NCBI GenBank assembly: GCA_044221135.1
Contig: JBGAPT010000024.1
Coordinates: 1-32,495, forward strand
DNA length: 32,495 bases
Reading direction: 5' to 3'
Source of the DNA: UBA4722 sp044221135
GTDB taxonomy: Bacteria > Pseudomonadota > Gammaproteobacteria > DSM-16500
Each line of letters begins with the position of its first letter. The stretch's first letter is position 1. Shown one piece after another: positions 7,796 through 16,071 of the stretch. The position numbers were made by a program, and so were the translations under genes. The notes under the pieces are model-generated. The model saw nothing but the letters and a program-made list of their open reading frames with translations, searched no databases and was not told where the DNA came from.

Positions 7796-8827
7796 TCAGC
7801 TAAAATGTACTCCTAATCCTAACAACCTTATTTTTCCATAAGATCGTTTTTCAAGTTCTGATAAAAGTGCTTCATATAAATTTAAATTCATGGATTCGCA
7901 TGATCGCTCAATAGTAACTATTTTAAAATTACTTAACTTTATTTTAATGCACTGATTTTTGATAGAACGAAATGCAGCGTATTTTTGATATCGTTTTACT
8001 AATGACTCATATAATTCACGTAAAGCAACCCAACAATGGTCGCTTATATCAATGTCCTGTGCGAAAGTGTGTTCTACGCTGATCGATTTTCTTATTCTGT
8101 TTGGCTCAACTGGACGGTTATCTATTCCTCTACATTGTTCATGCAATCTATCTCCACCTTTTTCTCCAAAATGATCTTTTAATTCGATTAGCGACAGTCT
8201 TTGCAAATCAGCACAAGTCTTTATCCCAAGATGATGTAATTTATTGGCTGTTACTTTACCAACACCATATAAATCAGTTACAGACAATTTTTTTATAAAT
8301 TCACTGATATCTCGCGGGTGAATAACAAATAATCCATTGGGCTTGTTCCATCCACTGGCTATTTTTGCTAAAAGTTTATTAGACGATACACCCGCAGAGG
8401 CAGTGAGAGCAACACCGTCCCATATTCTTTGACGAATGGCTTTTGCAATCAATGTTGCACTACCTTGATAATGATCAGCATCTGTGACATCCAAATAGGC
8501 TTCATCTAAAGAGAGCGGTTCTACAAGCGGTGTAAATTCTAAAAAAATACGACGAATAATATGCGCAATTTCTCGATATTTTTCCATATTAACAGGCAAG
8601 ACAATTAAATCAGGACAAAGTCGTTTTGCATAAGCTGTTGACATAGCAGATCTGACCTTAAATTTTCTTGCAATATAATTACACGTGCAAAGCACACCTC
8701 GCTCATCAGCAGGCCCGCCCACAGCAACGGGTTTATCTATCAAAGAAGGGTTATCTCTTATTTCAACAGCCGCATAAAAACAATCCATGTCAACATGAAT
8801 AATTTTTCTGACAGAATTAGACAGCAT
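7796..8827 (-). CDS. dinB: Y-family DNA polymerase IV (translesion synthesis)
   Basis: The product is about 343 residues. The catalytic acids of Y-family polymerases are present: HVDMDCFYA (D13) and PLSLDEAYLD (D108, E109). The thumb helix-hairpin-helix (LYGVGKVTANKL) and little-finger domain follow. The open frame reaches 8902, but the extra 25 codons overlap umuD in another frame; the ATG at 8827 overlaps the umuD stop by 11 nt, a coupled arrangement, and aligns with other DinB starts. The protein ends at LLGLGVHFS, without the beta-clamp motif (QLVLGL in E. coli) that usually follows the little finger. Downstream frames do not restore it. It is co-transcribed with the UmuD-like protein. 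Confidence 0.9.
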   Translation of the reverse strand: MLSNSVRKIIHVDMDCFYAAVEIRDNPSLIDKPVAVGGPADERGVLCTCNYIARKFKVRSAMSTAYAKRLCPDLIVLPVNMEKYREIAHIIRRIFLEFTPLVEPLSLDEAYLDVTDADHYQGSATLIAKAIRQRIWDGVALTASAGVSSNKLLAKIASGWNKPNGLFVIHPRDISEFIKKLSVTDLYGVGKVTANKLHHLGIKTCADLQRLSLIELKDHFGEKGGDRLHEQCRGIDNRPVEPNRIRKSISVEHTFAQDIDISDHCWVALRELYESLVKRYQKYAAFRSIKNQCIKIKLSNFKIVTIERSCESMNLNLYEALLSELEKRSYGKIRLLGLGVHFS

Positions 8828-9335
8828 GAATAACGTTGGTGACAACGCCCCAAATAAAAAATTCATTCCCCTCATTGATTTTGATAGGTTTAAATGCTTC
8901 ATTTTCAGCTATCAAAATCAGTTGATTGTTTTTTTTATGTAATCTTTTTACAGTTAATTGACCATCAATGGCCGCAATCACAATATTACCGTGTGCTGGC
9001 TGAATGACGCGATCGACAATCAAAATATCATTTTCATCAATACCCGCATCAATCATCGATTTACCAGAGACTTTTACTAAAAATGTCGAAAGAGGATTTT
9101 TGATCAAATGTTCATTAAGATCAACCAGCGCGTCGATATGATCATCAGCAAAAGTGGGATGGCCTGCCGCCACTTTAGTGCTATAAAGCGGCAATTGGTA
9201 TCCTTTGTTTTTTATAAACCTGGAAATAGGCCCGATCAAACTTTGAGGCAAGCGTATCGGTTTAGTAGGCTCACCGTATTGACCGCCGCCTTTAGGACGT
9301 CCGGCACCTTTTCGTTTTCCGCCATGCTTCATCAC
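8817..9335 (-). CDS. umuD: UmuD-like self-cleaving S24 peptidase with basic N-terminal tail
   Basis: The 172-residue product matches UmuD: cleavage site VAAG (A57-G58), nucleophile Ser93 in SGKSM and Lys130 in LTVKRL. The spacings (35 residues from cleavage Gly to Ser, 37 from Ser to Lys) equal those of E. coli UmuD. The N-terminal extension GGKRKGAGRPKGGG is basic and Gly-rich, seen also in phage- or plasmid-borne UmuD proteins. The start is GTG 9335 or ATG 9332. UmuD normally regulates a UmuC polymerase; here the next gene is dinB, overlapping by 11 nt. No CTGT-N8-ACAG LexA box is visible upstream, but a perfect 26-bp palindrome is present at 9433-9458. Confidence 0.9.
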   Translation of the reverse strand: MMKHGGKRKGAGRPKGGGQYGEPTKPIRLPQSLIGPISRFIKNKGYQLPLYSTKVAAGHPTFADDHIDALVDLNEHLIKNPLSTFLVKVSGKSMIDAGIDENDILIVDRVIQPAHGNIVIAAIDGQLTVKRLHKKNNQLILIAENEAFKPIKINEGNEFFIWGVVTNVIHAV

Positions 9336-9338
9336 TGG

Positions 9339-9410
9339 TTACAATCTCTTATTCATGTGTTCTTGATAAGGATACTTGAATAATGTACTTTTATCAAATG
9401 CTATCTGCAT
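9339..9410 (-). CDS. Possible short leader ORF before umuD
   Basis: An ATG at 9410 opens a 23-codon frame (MQIAFDKSTLFKYPYQEHM..., ending KRL) whose stop lies 3 nt before the umuD GTG. The position suggests translational coupling. No well-spaced ribosome binding site is present, and nothing is known to match it, so it may be chance. Confidence 0.2.
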   Translation of the reverse strand: MQIAFDKSTLFKYPYQEHMNKRL

Positions 9411-9432
9411 GATGGTTGGTTCATTCTCCTGA

Positions 9433-9458
9433 AGTCATGTTTTTTAAAAAACATGACT
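9433..9458. promoter_or_regulatory. Perfect 26-bp palindrome upstream of umuD-dinB
   Basis: The arm AGTCATGTTTTTT is followed directly by its exact reverse complement, with no spacer. It lies about 100 bp upstream of the umuD start. Spacing rules out a standard LexA box (which has CTG-N10-CAG). It may be a repressor operator or a transcription stop. A second perfect 26-bp palindrome of the same build is at 28480-28505. Confidence 0.5.
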
Positions 9459-9507
9459 AAATAACAATTTCAGTATAATCATTGTTAGTCAGAATAGAAA
9501 AGAATAG

Positions 9508-9669
9508 ATGCGGGCTCTTTTATTAGTAGAAGGATTCCAGAAGGAAATTTTAGATAACGGAAAAAAATTATTTGGCTTGGTGATGCCCATAGCAGTGTAA
9601 AAAACGATTTCGTTAATACACGTGGTGAGATTGAGTATAACATGGATAAAATTCAATATGATGGGGATT
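9508..9669 (+). pseudogene. Short frameshifted gene fragment of unknown function
   Basis: ATG 9508 opens MRALLLVEGFQKEILDNGKK; after a run of seven A the sense continues in another frame as IIWLGDAHSSVKNDFVNTRG and GEIEYNMDKIQYDGD to a stop at 9667-9669. The two pieces join if one A was lost from the run. The residues look protein-like but I recognise no family, and the opposite strand is also partly open here. Confidence 0.3.
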
Positions 9670-9679
9670 AATTTCTTGC

Positions 9680-9939
9680 TTAATAGCATATTTCATTGTG
9701 ATTTAATCTACTCATTAACGTTTTTTTTGGAGTTAAGAAAAAAATACCAAGAGTGAGTTTTAGCGGAATAGATAATTCTTCGGCAAGTGTAGCAATTAAT
9801 GCATGTTTAGTACTACAAGCTCCTCAGCATCCCATAAAGTCATGATCTCTTTTTTTAAAAAACACTTACTCACATCATGATGAGATCCAATTTTTGGATT
9901 TGGCAATGCGATTGTATTTAGATAATCAAGTAATAGCAT
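9680..9939 (-). pseudogene. Frameshifted remnant with a CSTKHA motif
   Basis: Reading from an ATG at 9939, the first frame gives ALPNPKIGSHHDVSKCFLKK and then MTLWDAEEL. After a frameshift near 9830 the sense continues as GACSTKHALIATLAEELSIP and LKLTLGIFFLTPKKT, ending at 9680. The G-x-CS-KHAL-x-x-LA motif and the following L-x-x-GIF strand recur in a conserved family of uncharacterised, possibly transglutaminase-like, bacterial proteins. Both the frameshift and the missing C-terminal part show it is dead. Confidence 0.5.
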
Positions 9940-10093
9940 AAGTTAATTGGTTTAAAATAAAAGTAGAGTTTTCAATGTTATTCCTATATTGATCTTTATT
10001 TACGCAAGCCTGTTTGTCTTTTTAGTAGAGGAATGGATTGCTATATGATATACCATTCAGACAAAAATTTTACCTAAAAATGAGAAATCGAGT
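9940..10093. other. Intergenic stretch without recognisable feature
   Basis: AT-rich sequence between two gene remnants; I see no open frame, hairpin or clear promoter in it. Confidence 0.4.
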
Positions 10094-10204
10094 ATGCTTG
10101 ATTTATTTGCAATTAAAACTTCGACAGTACAAGATGTCTCCTTGATCTTGTCTTTTATTAAAGAACTAGGAGAATATGAAAAACTGCTGCATGAAGTGGA
10201 TTGA
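10094..10204 (+). pseudogene. N-terminal fragment of a GNAT acetyltransferase
   Basis: ATG 10094 opens a 36-codon frame reading FAIKTSTVQDVSLILSFIKE and then LGEYEKLLHEVD before a stop. This is the classic start of SAT-type GNAT enzymes (I(R/K)-x-A/S-T-x-x-D-V-x-x-I-L-x-F-I-x-E-L-A-x-Y-E-K-L). The rest of the enzyme is absent; the EamA transporter gene begins at once. Confidence 0.6.
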
Positions 10205-10209
10205 ATAAT

Positions 10210-11163
10210 ATGAAACAGGCACTCACAAAAAAAGACTATGCAATAGGTTATGCTGAATTAACACTAGCACAATGTTGTGTAGGTATTAATGTTATATCAG
10301 GAAAATTTCTTATTGGGGTTTTTCCTATTTTTTTATTGTTGGCAATCCGTTTTTTAATTGGATTGGTTGGCATGTTAGCCGTAGCTCGTTTAAAAAATAC
10401 AACCATAGGGAATACGTATCATCATTTTGTTTCCATGACGACTAAAGATAAATGGCTGCTTGTTTTTCAAGCCGCATGCGGCGGTTTTTTATTTAATGTT
10501 TTAATTTTATATGGCATGAAAACAACCAGCGCTACTTCTGCTGGCATTATTAGCAGTATTACACCGATTATGATTTTTATTTTATCTTTTTTGTTGTTGA
10601 AAGAGAAAATTAATTTACAAAAAATTGTCAGTATTTGCATTGTGATGATGGGTCTTATTATTTTAAATACGGGAGCTGCAACATCCATTTCAATGAATGG
10701 ATCGTTATTCGGCAATTTTTTAGTATTATTGGCTGTTGTTCCAGAAGCACTGTTTACTATTTTATCCAAATCAGTAGGAAAGAAAATAACAGAAATAGAA
10801 GCAGTGATACTAGTTAATTTTTTCAATTTAGTTTTTTTTGTTCCCCTTGCAGCAGTAAACTTAATACATTTCCATCCAAAAAATATCAGTCTTAGTCTGT
10901 ATGGCCAATTAACTATTTATGGGATTTCAGGGGGAATTCTATTTTTTCTTCTGTGGTATCGCGGATTAACCAAAATTAATGCGAACACAGCAGCGCTTTT
11001 TACAGGTGTGATGCCGATTAGCACAACTTTACTGGCATTTTTATTTTTAGATGAGCCGATTCACAGTCATGAAATTATGGGGATGTTTTTAATTATCAGC
11101 GCTATTTTTATAGGGTGTAGCAAAAAAATTTCCTTAAAATATAAATCGAGGTTAACACAATGA
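10210..11163 (+). CDS. EamA/DMT-superfamily membrane transporter
   Basis: About 317 residues with ten hydrophobic segments arranged as two EamA repeats; each half ends with the usual pattern (GIISSITPIMIFILSFLLLKE in the first half, where Pro and the acidic end are typical, and ALFTGVMPISTTLLAFLFLDE in the second). Members export small metabolites or drugs; the substrate here is unknown. The frame also includes a TTG at 10201, but the ATG at 10210 is preferred. It overlaps csaA by 4 nt (ATGA), so the two are translationally coupled. Confidence 0.85.
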   Translation: MKQALTKKDYAIGYAELTLAQCCVGINVISGKFLIGVFPIFLLLAIRFLIGLVGMLAVARLKNTTIGNTYHHFVSMTTKDKWLLVFQAACGGFLFNVLILYGMKTTSATSAGIISSITPIMIFILSFLLLKEKINLQKIVSICIVMMGLIILNTGAATSISMNGSLFGNFLVLLAVVPEALFTILSKSVGKKITEIEAVILVNFFNLVFFVPLAAVNLIHFHPKNISLSLYGQLTIYGISGGILFFLLWYRGLTKINANTAALFTGVMPISTTLLAFLFLDEPIHSHEIMGMFLIISAIFIGCSKKISLKYKSRLTQ

Positions 11164-11495
11164 TTATTTCATACGACGATTTTGAAAAAGTAGATCTTCG
11201 ATCTGGCACCGTTATTAAAGCAGAAGCCTTTCCTCGCACAAAAAAGCCCGCTTATAAAATATGGGTTGATTTTGGAGAAAGCATCGGGATAAAACAAACA
11301 TCTGCTCAAGTCACAGTGCATTACACGCCCGAATCTCTTATTGGCAAACAGGTAGTAGGATGCATTAATTTAGGTACAAAAAATATCGCTGGATTTACTT
11401 CCGAATTCTTATTGGTCGGCTTTCCTGATAAACAAGATAATATCTGTTTAGTGACAGTTGATCCTGCGGTGCCTAATGGAGGAAAGTTATTTTGA
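11160..11495 (+). CDS. csaA: CsaA-like tRNA-binding protein
   Basis: The 111-residue product matches CsaA from end to end: FEKVDLRSGTVIKAEAFP, KKPAYKIWVDFG, KQTSAQVT, and a final NGGKLF. CsaA is a dimeric OB-fold protein related to the tRNA-binding domain of methionyl-tRNA synthetase; a chaperone or secretion-related role was reported in Bacillus. Length is normal and no key segment is missing. It follows the EamA gene with a 4-nt overlap. Confidence 0.9.
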   Translation: MIISYDDFEKVDLRSGTVIKAEAFPRTKKPAYKIWVDFGESIGIKQTSAQVTVHYTPESLIGKQVVGCINLGTKNIAGFTSEFLLVGFPDKQDNICLVTVDPAVPNGGKLF

Positions 11496-11845
11496 TTAAA
11501 AAAATTTTTGTGTTTTTACTCTTAATTGTATTCGCTATTGGTGGTATTTATCATAAAGCACTTATTAGACTCTATTAAGGCTTTAACGAAAGTAAAATTT
11601 CTAAGGAATATTCCAAGCTCTACGTAATAAAAAATGGGATGCAGCTACTGTTAATAATATATGGCCTATCTGATCAGCGTGTGTCTATGGAAGAACAAAA
11701 AAGCTTAAAACTTGCTTTAGACAGAGCAGGTATTACTTATTCATTTGTTAGTGTATCTGGTGCTAACCATGGATTTGATAATCATTTTGAAAAATTACAA
11801 AAAATCATATCGGATTTTATGAATGAGAAATCAAGTGCAAAATGA
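11492..11845 (+). pseudogene. Alpha/beta-hydrolase remnant (N-terminal anchor plus C-terminal part)
   Basis: A TTG at 11492 opens KKIFVFLLLIVFAIGGIYHK, a signal-anchor-like start, which stops after 28 codons. A second open part (ATG 11639, to 11845) reads LLIIYGLSDQRVSMEEQKSL and, later, VSGANHGFDNHF, which is the end of a prolyl-oligopeptidase/dienelactone-hydrolase-type fold with the catalytic Asp (SDQRV) and His (NHGF). The middle, including the nucleophile elbow, is missing. It is best read as one hydrolase gene with a large internal deletion. The MFS gene starts inside its end. Confidence 0.55.
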
Positions 11846-13058
11846 ACGATACCAATTACTCATTATATTAACCATAACCTTCATTGGATTCATTGGCACT
11901 TCTATTTCTTATCCTATATTTCCTCCTCTTTTTTTACATTCTGGGCAAGGAACTATTTTCCCATCTACATGGAGTGCAGATACCAGAAATATTTTACTGG
12001 GTATTGCTCTTGCAGCTTATCCATTAGGTCAATTTATTGGATCGCCTGTCTTAGGAAGTTATTCCGATCAATATGGACGCAAAAAGATCCTTCTTATGAG
12101 TTTAATGGGTAGTTTTATAGGTTATTGTTTATCTGCTATTTCATTACAACAACATTGGTTATGGGTGCTATTAATCAGCCGTTTTTTGACAGGATTAATG
12201 GAAGGAAATCTTGCGATTGCACAAGCCATGGCTGCTGATTTAACTGGCATGAGCAAATATAAAAGTTTCGGTAAGATAAATGCGGCAGCATCAATTGGAT
12301 ATCTTGTTGGGCCGTTATTAGGCGGTTTTTTCTCTGATAAACAATTATTCCAGTGGGCTTCATTTGCGACACCTTTTTTTATTGCAGCTTTATTTACATT
12401 AATTGCACTGATGCTTGCCGCTTTAAAATTGAAAGAAAGTGATAAAAAAGCAATCTTACCATCCATATCTTTATTACAACAATTCAATTTGATCAATCGC
12501 TTTCGTGTGTTATTTAGGAATCCTGTTTTAAAATATTTGCTGATTATCAGTTCCATATTCACTTTTTCCGTTGATATTTTTTATGAGTTTGGGCCTATTT
12601 ATCTAACAGGAACTTGGTTAATGACACCCGCTGGATTGGCTGCCTTTAATGTTATGCTTTGTACTACTTTAGCGATTGGACATGGTTGGTTATCGCCTTA
12701 TTTGTCTATGCGTTTTTCTAATAAAATAGCTATTATCACATCCATATTCATCACGGCTGTTCTTTTCTTTTTGATGATCACATGGCCATCCAAATTAGGC
12801 GTATTCTTATTATTTGCATTGAGTGGATTAAGCATTGCAATAGGAACAAACAATATTACTGTGCAAATTTCAACTCATGCTACTAAAACAACACAAGGTG
12901 AGGTGATAGGCTCCCAATTGAGTTTACGCATGTTGGGAGATGCTACCATTTGTTTTGTTGGTGGGTTTATTATTATTTCCTCTTTTGCAGCACCCCTAAT
13001 AATTAGCAGTGTGATAGCATGCACAGCAGCGATCATTTACATTAAAAAATTTTGTTAA
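11823..13058 (+). CDS. MFS transporter (drug-proton antiporter-like)
   Basis: The 411-residue product has twelve hydrophobic segments. The MFS motif A is present between helices 2 and 3 (GSYSDQYGRKKILL), with the conserved Asp and Arg-Lys-Lys. The following motif (SRFLTGLMEGN) and the helix-5 motif (GYLVGPLLGGFFSD) place it near the DHA1/TetA-type exporters. The substrate cannot be told. The start overlaps the end of the hydrolase remnant by 23 nt. It ends 21 bp before the end of the convergent acyl-CoA dehydrogenase-like gene. Confidence 0.85.
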   Translation: MRNQVQNERYQLLIILTITFIGFIGTSISYPIFPPLFLHSGQGTIFPSTWSADTRNILLGIALAAYPLGQFIGSPVLGSYSDQYGRKKILLMSLMGSFIGYCLSAISLQQHWLWVLLISRFLTGLMEGNLAIAQAMAADLTGMSKYKSFGKINAAASIGYLVGPLLGGFFSDKQLFQWASFATPFFIAALFTLIALMLAALKLKESDKKAILPSISLLQQFNLINRFRVLFRNPVLKYLLIISSIFTFSVDIFYEFGPIYLTGTWLMTPAGLAAFNVMLCTTLAIGHGWLSPYLSMRFSNKIAIITSIFITAVLFFLMITWPSKLGVFLLFALSGLSIAIGTNNITVQISTHATKTTQGEVIGSQLSLRMLGDATICFVGGFIIISSFAAPLIISSVIACTAAIIYIKKFC

Positions 13059-13079
13059 GACATAGGTAAACGATAAAAA

Positions 13080-14096
13080 TTATGCTTCTTGTTCTAAGTA
13101 GGCTTCCAGCTGATTTTCAGAATAGCCTCCGATGGAATATTGCCAAATTTCACGACTCAATCGTGTTATCGAATGGGAGGGCAATAACCCTTGACTACCA
13201 CAAACCAGTTTTGCAAAGGATAAGCATTTCTCGGCTAACCTTAAACCCATTGCTCTCAATTGAAAAGGGCCTATCGTTGGTTGCATGACTTCAGTGTGAT
13301 AAGCTTCCCATTCTTTTAACAATTGATTTAATCTTTTTTTAGCTAAAATATTATCATGATATTTTGCCGTGGCTGCTATTTTTAATAATGCTTTTGAAGC
13401 ACCCAAAAAACTGTAAATACCAGGATGTTCAAAGGGTGTTTTAGGCTGAAAAGGATGCGATACGATAATATCATCTGATGAAATGAAATAATCTTTTAAT
13501 GTAATGGTTACCGTATTCGTTGCGCTGAATACAATGGGCCGAAGTACGGATGATAAAACGAGAGCGGTATCCACTGTTTTAAAAGGCAAAAAGCAATAAT
13601 GATCGAATCCATCTTTATCAAAAGAAAACAGGATTTTAGAAAAATAATCGAATCCGGTGACCCATTTTAAAGTTCCTGAAATAGTAAAGCCATTCCTATG
13701 CTTTTCTACAGCCAGGATTTTTTTATTCGCAGCAAAAGCAATTCCAACACCTTTATTGTTTTTGACAAGCGACTGTAAAACGGACGCTATTTTTGCATCA
13801 GGCAAGAATTTTTTTAATCTTGAAATGGCATATTGATGCTGGGCCTGGAAAAACAATAGCGCACCTGAATATTCAGCAAGTTGACTAGTATATTGTATCC
13901 ATTCATTTCGCTCACAACCCAGGCCGTTGTATTCAGAAGGAACCAACAAACGCAAGCCACCCAACGCAACCCATTTTTGATAGCAATTCTGTAATAAACT
14001 TTGATGAGAATCAAGTTCATTGTTGATGGGAGCGACAGTAATTTCCAAAAAAGAAGCGAATTCTGAGAAAAATGAGCGCATTTTATAAATAATCAT
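13080..14096 (-). CDS. Acyl-CoA dehydrogenase-family protein
   Basis: The 338-residue product shows the acyl-CoA dehydrogenase layout: an N-terminal helical domain (WVALGGLRLLVPSEYNGLG), a middle beta domain (NGFTISGTLKWVTGFDYF, in the place of the usual G-x-K-x-W-I-T-N), and a C-terminal helical domain (LCFAKLVCGSQGLLPSHSIT-type end with a conserved CGSQG). It is shorter than the usual 380 residues, and neither the catalytic Glu nor the FAD-binding Arg pair can be assigned by eye. ATG 14096 or ATG 14081 could be the start; the ribosome binding site (AAGGG) suits neither well. Substrate unknown. Confidence 0.7.
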   Translation of the reverse strand: MIIYKMRSFFSEFASFLEITVAPINNELDSHQSLLQNCYQKWVALGGLRLLVPSEYNGLGCERNEWIQYTSQLAEYSGALLFFQAQHQYAISRLKKFLPDAKIASVLQSLVKNNKGVGIAFAANKKILAVEKHRNGFTISGTLKWVTGFDYFSKILFSFDKDGFDHYCFLPFKTVDTALVLSSVLRPIVFSATNTVTITLKDYFISSDDIIVSHPFQPKTPFEHPGIYSFLGASKALLKIAATAKYHDNILAKKRLNQLLKEWEAYHTEVMQPTIGPFQLRAMGLRLAEKCLSFAKLVCGSQGLLPSHSITRLSREIWQYSIGGYSENQLEAYLEQEA

Positions 14097-14306
14097 CCCT
14101 TTTTATTATGTAAAGTTACAATTACTATGAATCATACCCTTTATAGTTTATTTTTTGATAGAGTGTTATTGTAATTAATTTTTTAGGATAAAGATAATAG
14201 CTTCTAAGCCGCTATTTAAATCTGATGATGATTTGTGGAAGTAAAAACACAACAGCTCAAATCGAACTCGTAAAGGCTTAAACGATATTTATCTTCTAGA
14301 AAGCAA

Positions 14307-15968
14307 CTACCTCTTTGGAGCTGTCTTTGTATAATTCAGCTTTTCTGAAAGAGCTTGTTGCATATTCTCATCGAATAAATAAGGAATAGCAACTAATATA
14401 CTCTGTTCTGTTATAGGGAGTCCTATAGATTCTTCGAGGGTTTTTAAAAAAGAAAGTAATTTTTTTATTTGATCTACCCAAGAAGTATCGGAAGGTAGTG
14501 TGTCTTTCTCTGTAAATATGCGGGTGATAGCAGTTATAATAGGTCTTGATATTTTCAAATGATGGTTTAATTCAATCAATACCATAACATAAGTTGTCGC
14601 CCTGTTTTGCTCAGAAAACTCAGTGACAGCAGTTTCTATTTGATTTGTTACTTGAATGTCATTTTGTTTTAATAAACTAGATGCCCTATGAAAATCAACC
14701 ATCTTGTTAAAATAGTCTCGCCTAGGCGATCTTGGTGCTTCTTTTTTCTCTTCCTTTGATTTGGGTGAGCTTGTTGGAAATAAATAAGAGAGAGTAATGG
14801 ATTGCAAAACGGATGGTAAAGGAATCGCTTCTTTGAAGCGATCTTTGTATAATGCCGTTAATTTTTCTGAAAGAATTTGCTGCATATTTTCGTCAAATAA
14901 ATAGCGAATAGCGACTAATACACTTTCTTCTGTTATAGGAAATCCCATAGATTCTTCGAGGGCTTTTAAAGAGGAAAATAAATTTTTTATTTGAGTAATC
15001 CAAGTATTGGAAGATGGTATATTCTTCGCTGTTAATATGTCGGTGATAGCAGTTAAAATTGGTTCTGATATTTTTACGTGATGACTTAACTCAACCAAGA
15101 CCATAGCATAAATTGCTGCATTGCTTTCCTCAGAAAACAGAGCGATAGCACATTCTATTTGATTTGTTAGTTGAATTCTATTTTCTTTTAATAAATGCGA
15201 TGCTTTAGAAGAATCAAGATCTTCATGAAGACTTCTTTCTGCTAACCTATAATCACTTTGTTGAATTGCAGAATGTATCATCTCATCAGTCAGTAACTCA
15301 CCATATCTTGCTTTTTCTGCTATTAGCCATAAGAAAAAATCATTTATATTATGATTATATTGATCAATACTTGGTTTGATTTTTTCGATTTCTTTTAAGA
15401 TGGGCGCCGGAATTGGTATTTTATATTGATCTGAACTATCAATAAGTAACCTAGTAAGGAACAGCATTTTTTCATTTTCAGCACGAGAATTATTTAGTAG
15501 GCTTGCAATGACTTCTTTTGTGATAGGAATGATACTTTTTAAATATAAAAGCGTACTGATGAGTTGATTTATATCTAAGTAGGCTTCCTTCTTTCCTCTA
15601 GATTTTTTGATTTGTCCTGCTATTCCTTTTGCCATACTGTATGCTTCAGAGCCTGTTACAATTAAAGCCGAGCGCATATGGTTAGAGATAGAAATATGAG
15701 CATCGTCTAGATACTCCAATCCATTAGCAACCTCTTCTGCATACTCACCAGCTGTAACAACAGCAATATAATTTTCTGGTGTAAATAGTTCAGCATTTTT
15801 TAAAATTCGCACACCTTTCACCCTGATGGATTTGTGCGCTGGATGGGTATTAACCCATTCCTTTACCCTTTCTGATGAATTAGATTCAACAAGTGTAGAA
15901 AAATCTGCTAGGGAGGAAGAAACAGAAGAATTTTTTTTCTCTTCGTTTTCAGGTTGATTATGCATCAT
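14307..15968 (-). CDS. 553-residue helical protein with internal duplication and TLSYLF module
   Basis: No known domain is recognised. Residues about 256-370 and 428-543 are tandem copies (KASHLLKENRIQLTNQIECA against RASSLLKQNDIQVTNQIETA; both end in YLFDENMQQ-LSEKL). Between them is IPLPSVLQSITLSYLF, a Ser/Lys/Glu-rich linker and PRSPRRD, the same module that ends the remnant at 3000-3545. Compared with the first copy, the second has lost 4 nt near 14335, so the last residues (NYTKTAPKR) are out of frame and the final TLSYLF part is gone. A good ribosome binding site (AAGGAT) precedes the ATG. The sequence is mainly helical and soluble, with no signal peptide. It could be a secreted effector; that is inference. 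Confidence 0.6.
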   Translation of the reverse strand: MMHNQPENEEKKNSSVSSSLADFSTLVESNSSERVKEWVNTHPAHKSIRVKGVRILKNAELFTPENYIAVVTAGEYAEEVANGLEYLDDAHISISNHMRSALIVTGSEAYSMAKGIAGQIKKSRGKKEAYLDINQLISTLLYLKSIIPITKEVIASLLNNSRAENEKMLFLTRLLIDSSDQYKIPIPAPILKEIEKIKPSIDQYNHNINDFFLWLIAEKARYGELLTDEMIHSAIQQSDYRLAERSLHEDLDSSKASHLLKENRIQLTNQIECAIALFSEESNAAIYAMVLVELSHHVKISEPILTAITDILTAKNIPSSNTWITQIKNLFSSLKALEESMGFPITEESVLVAIRYLFDENMQQILSEKLTALYKDRFKEAIPLPSVLQSITLSYLFPTSSPKSKEEKKEAPRSPRRDYFNKMVDFHRASSLLKQNDIQVTNQIETAVTEFSEQNRATTYVMVLIELNHHLKISRPIITAITRIFTEKDTLPSDTSWVDQIKKLLSFLKTLEESIGLPITEQSILVAIPYLFDENMQQALSEKLNYTKTAPKR

Positions 15969-16071
15969 AATAGTTATCCTTATTTTCTAGAGATAAAGAC
16001 CCTCTTATCCATACGAAAAATTATAGATCATTTTAACATTATTAGTTTAAAATACAACCATAATTAATTGA

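Noticed and set aside
9460..9489. LexA (SOS) box upstream of umuD
   Set aside because: No CTGT-N8-ACAG match was found between 9336 and 9490; the nearby palindrome has the wrong spacing.
9489..9689. 66-codon minus-strand open frame
   Set aside because: It has no ribosome binding site and its residue pattern is unlike a protein; the plus strand and the CSTKHA remnant explain the region better.
10467..10826. Minus-strand frame inside the EamA gene
   Set aside because: It is antisense to a clear membrane transporter and has no features of its own.
14110..14130. Second AbiEi operator (AAAGTTACAAT match)
   Set aside because: Only 11 bases agree with the repeat at 4241-4251, with no inverted partner; chance is likely in AT-rich DNA.
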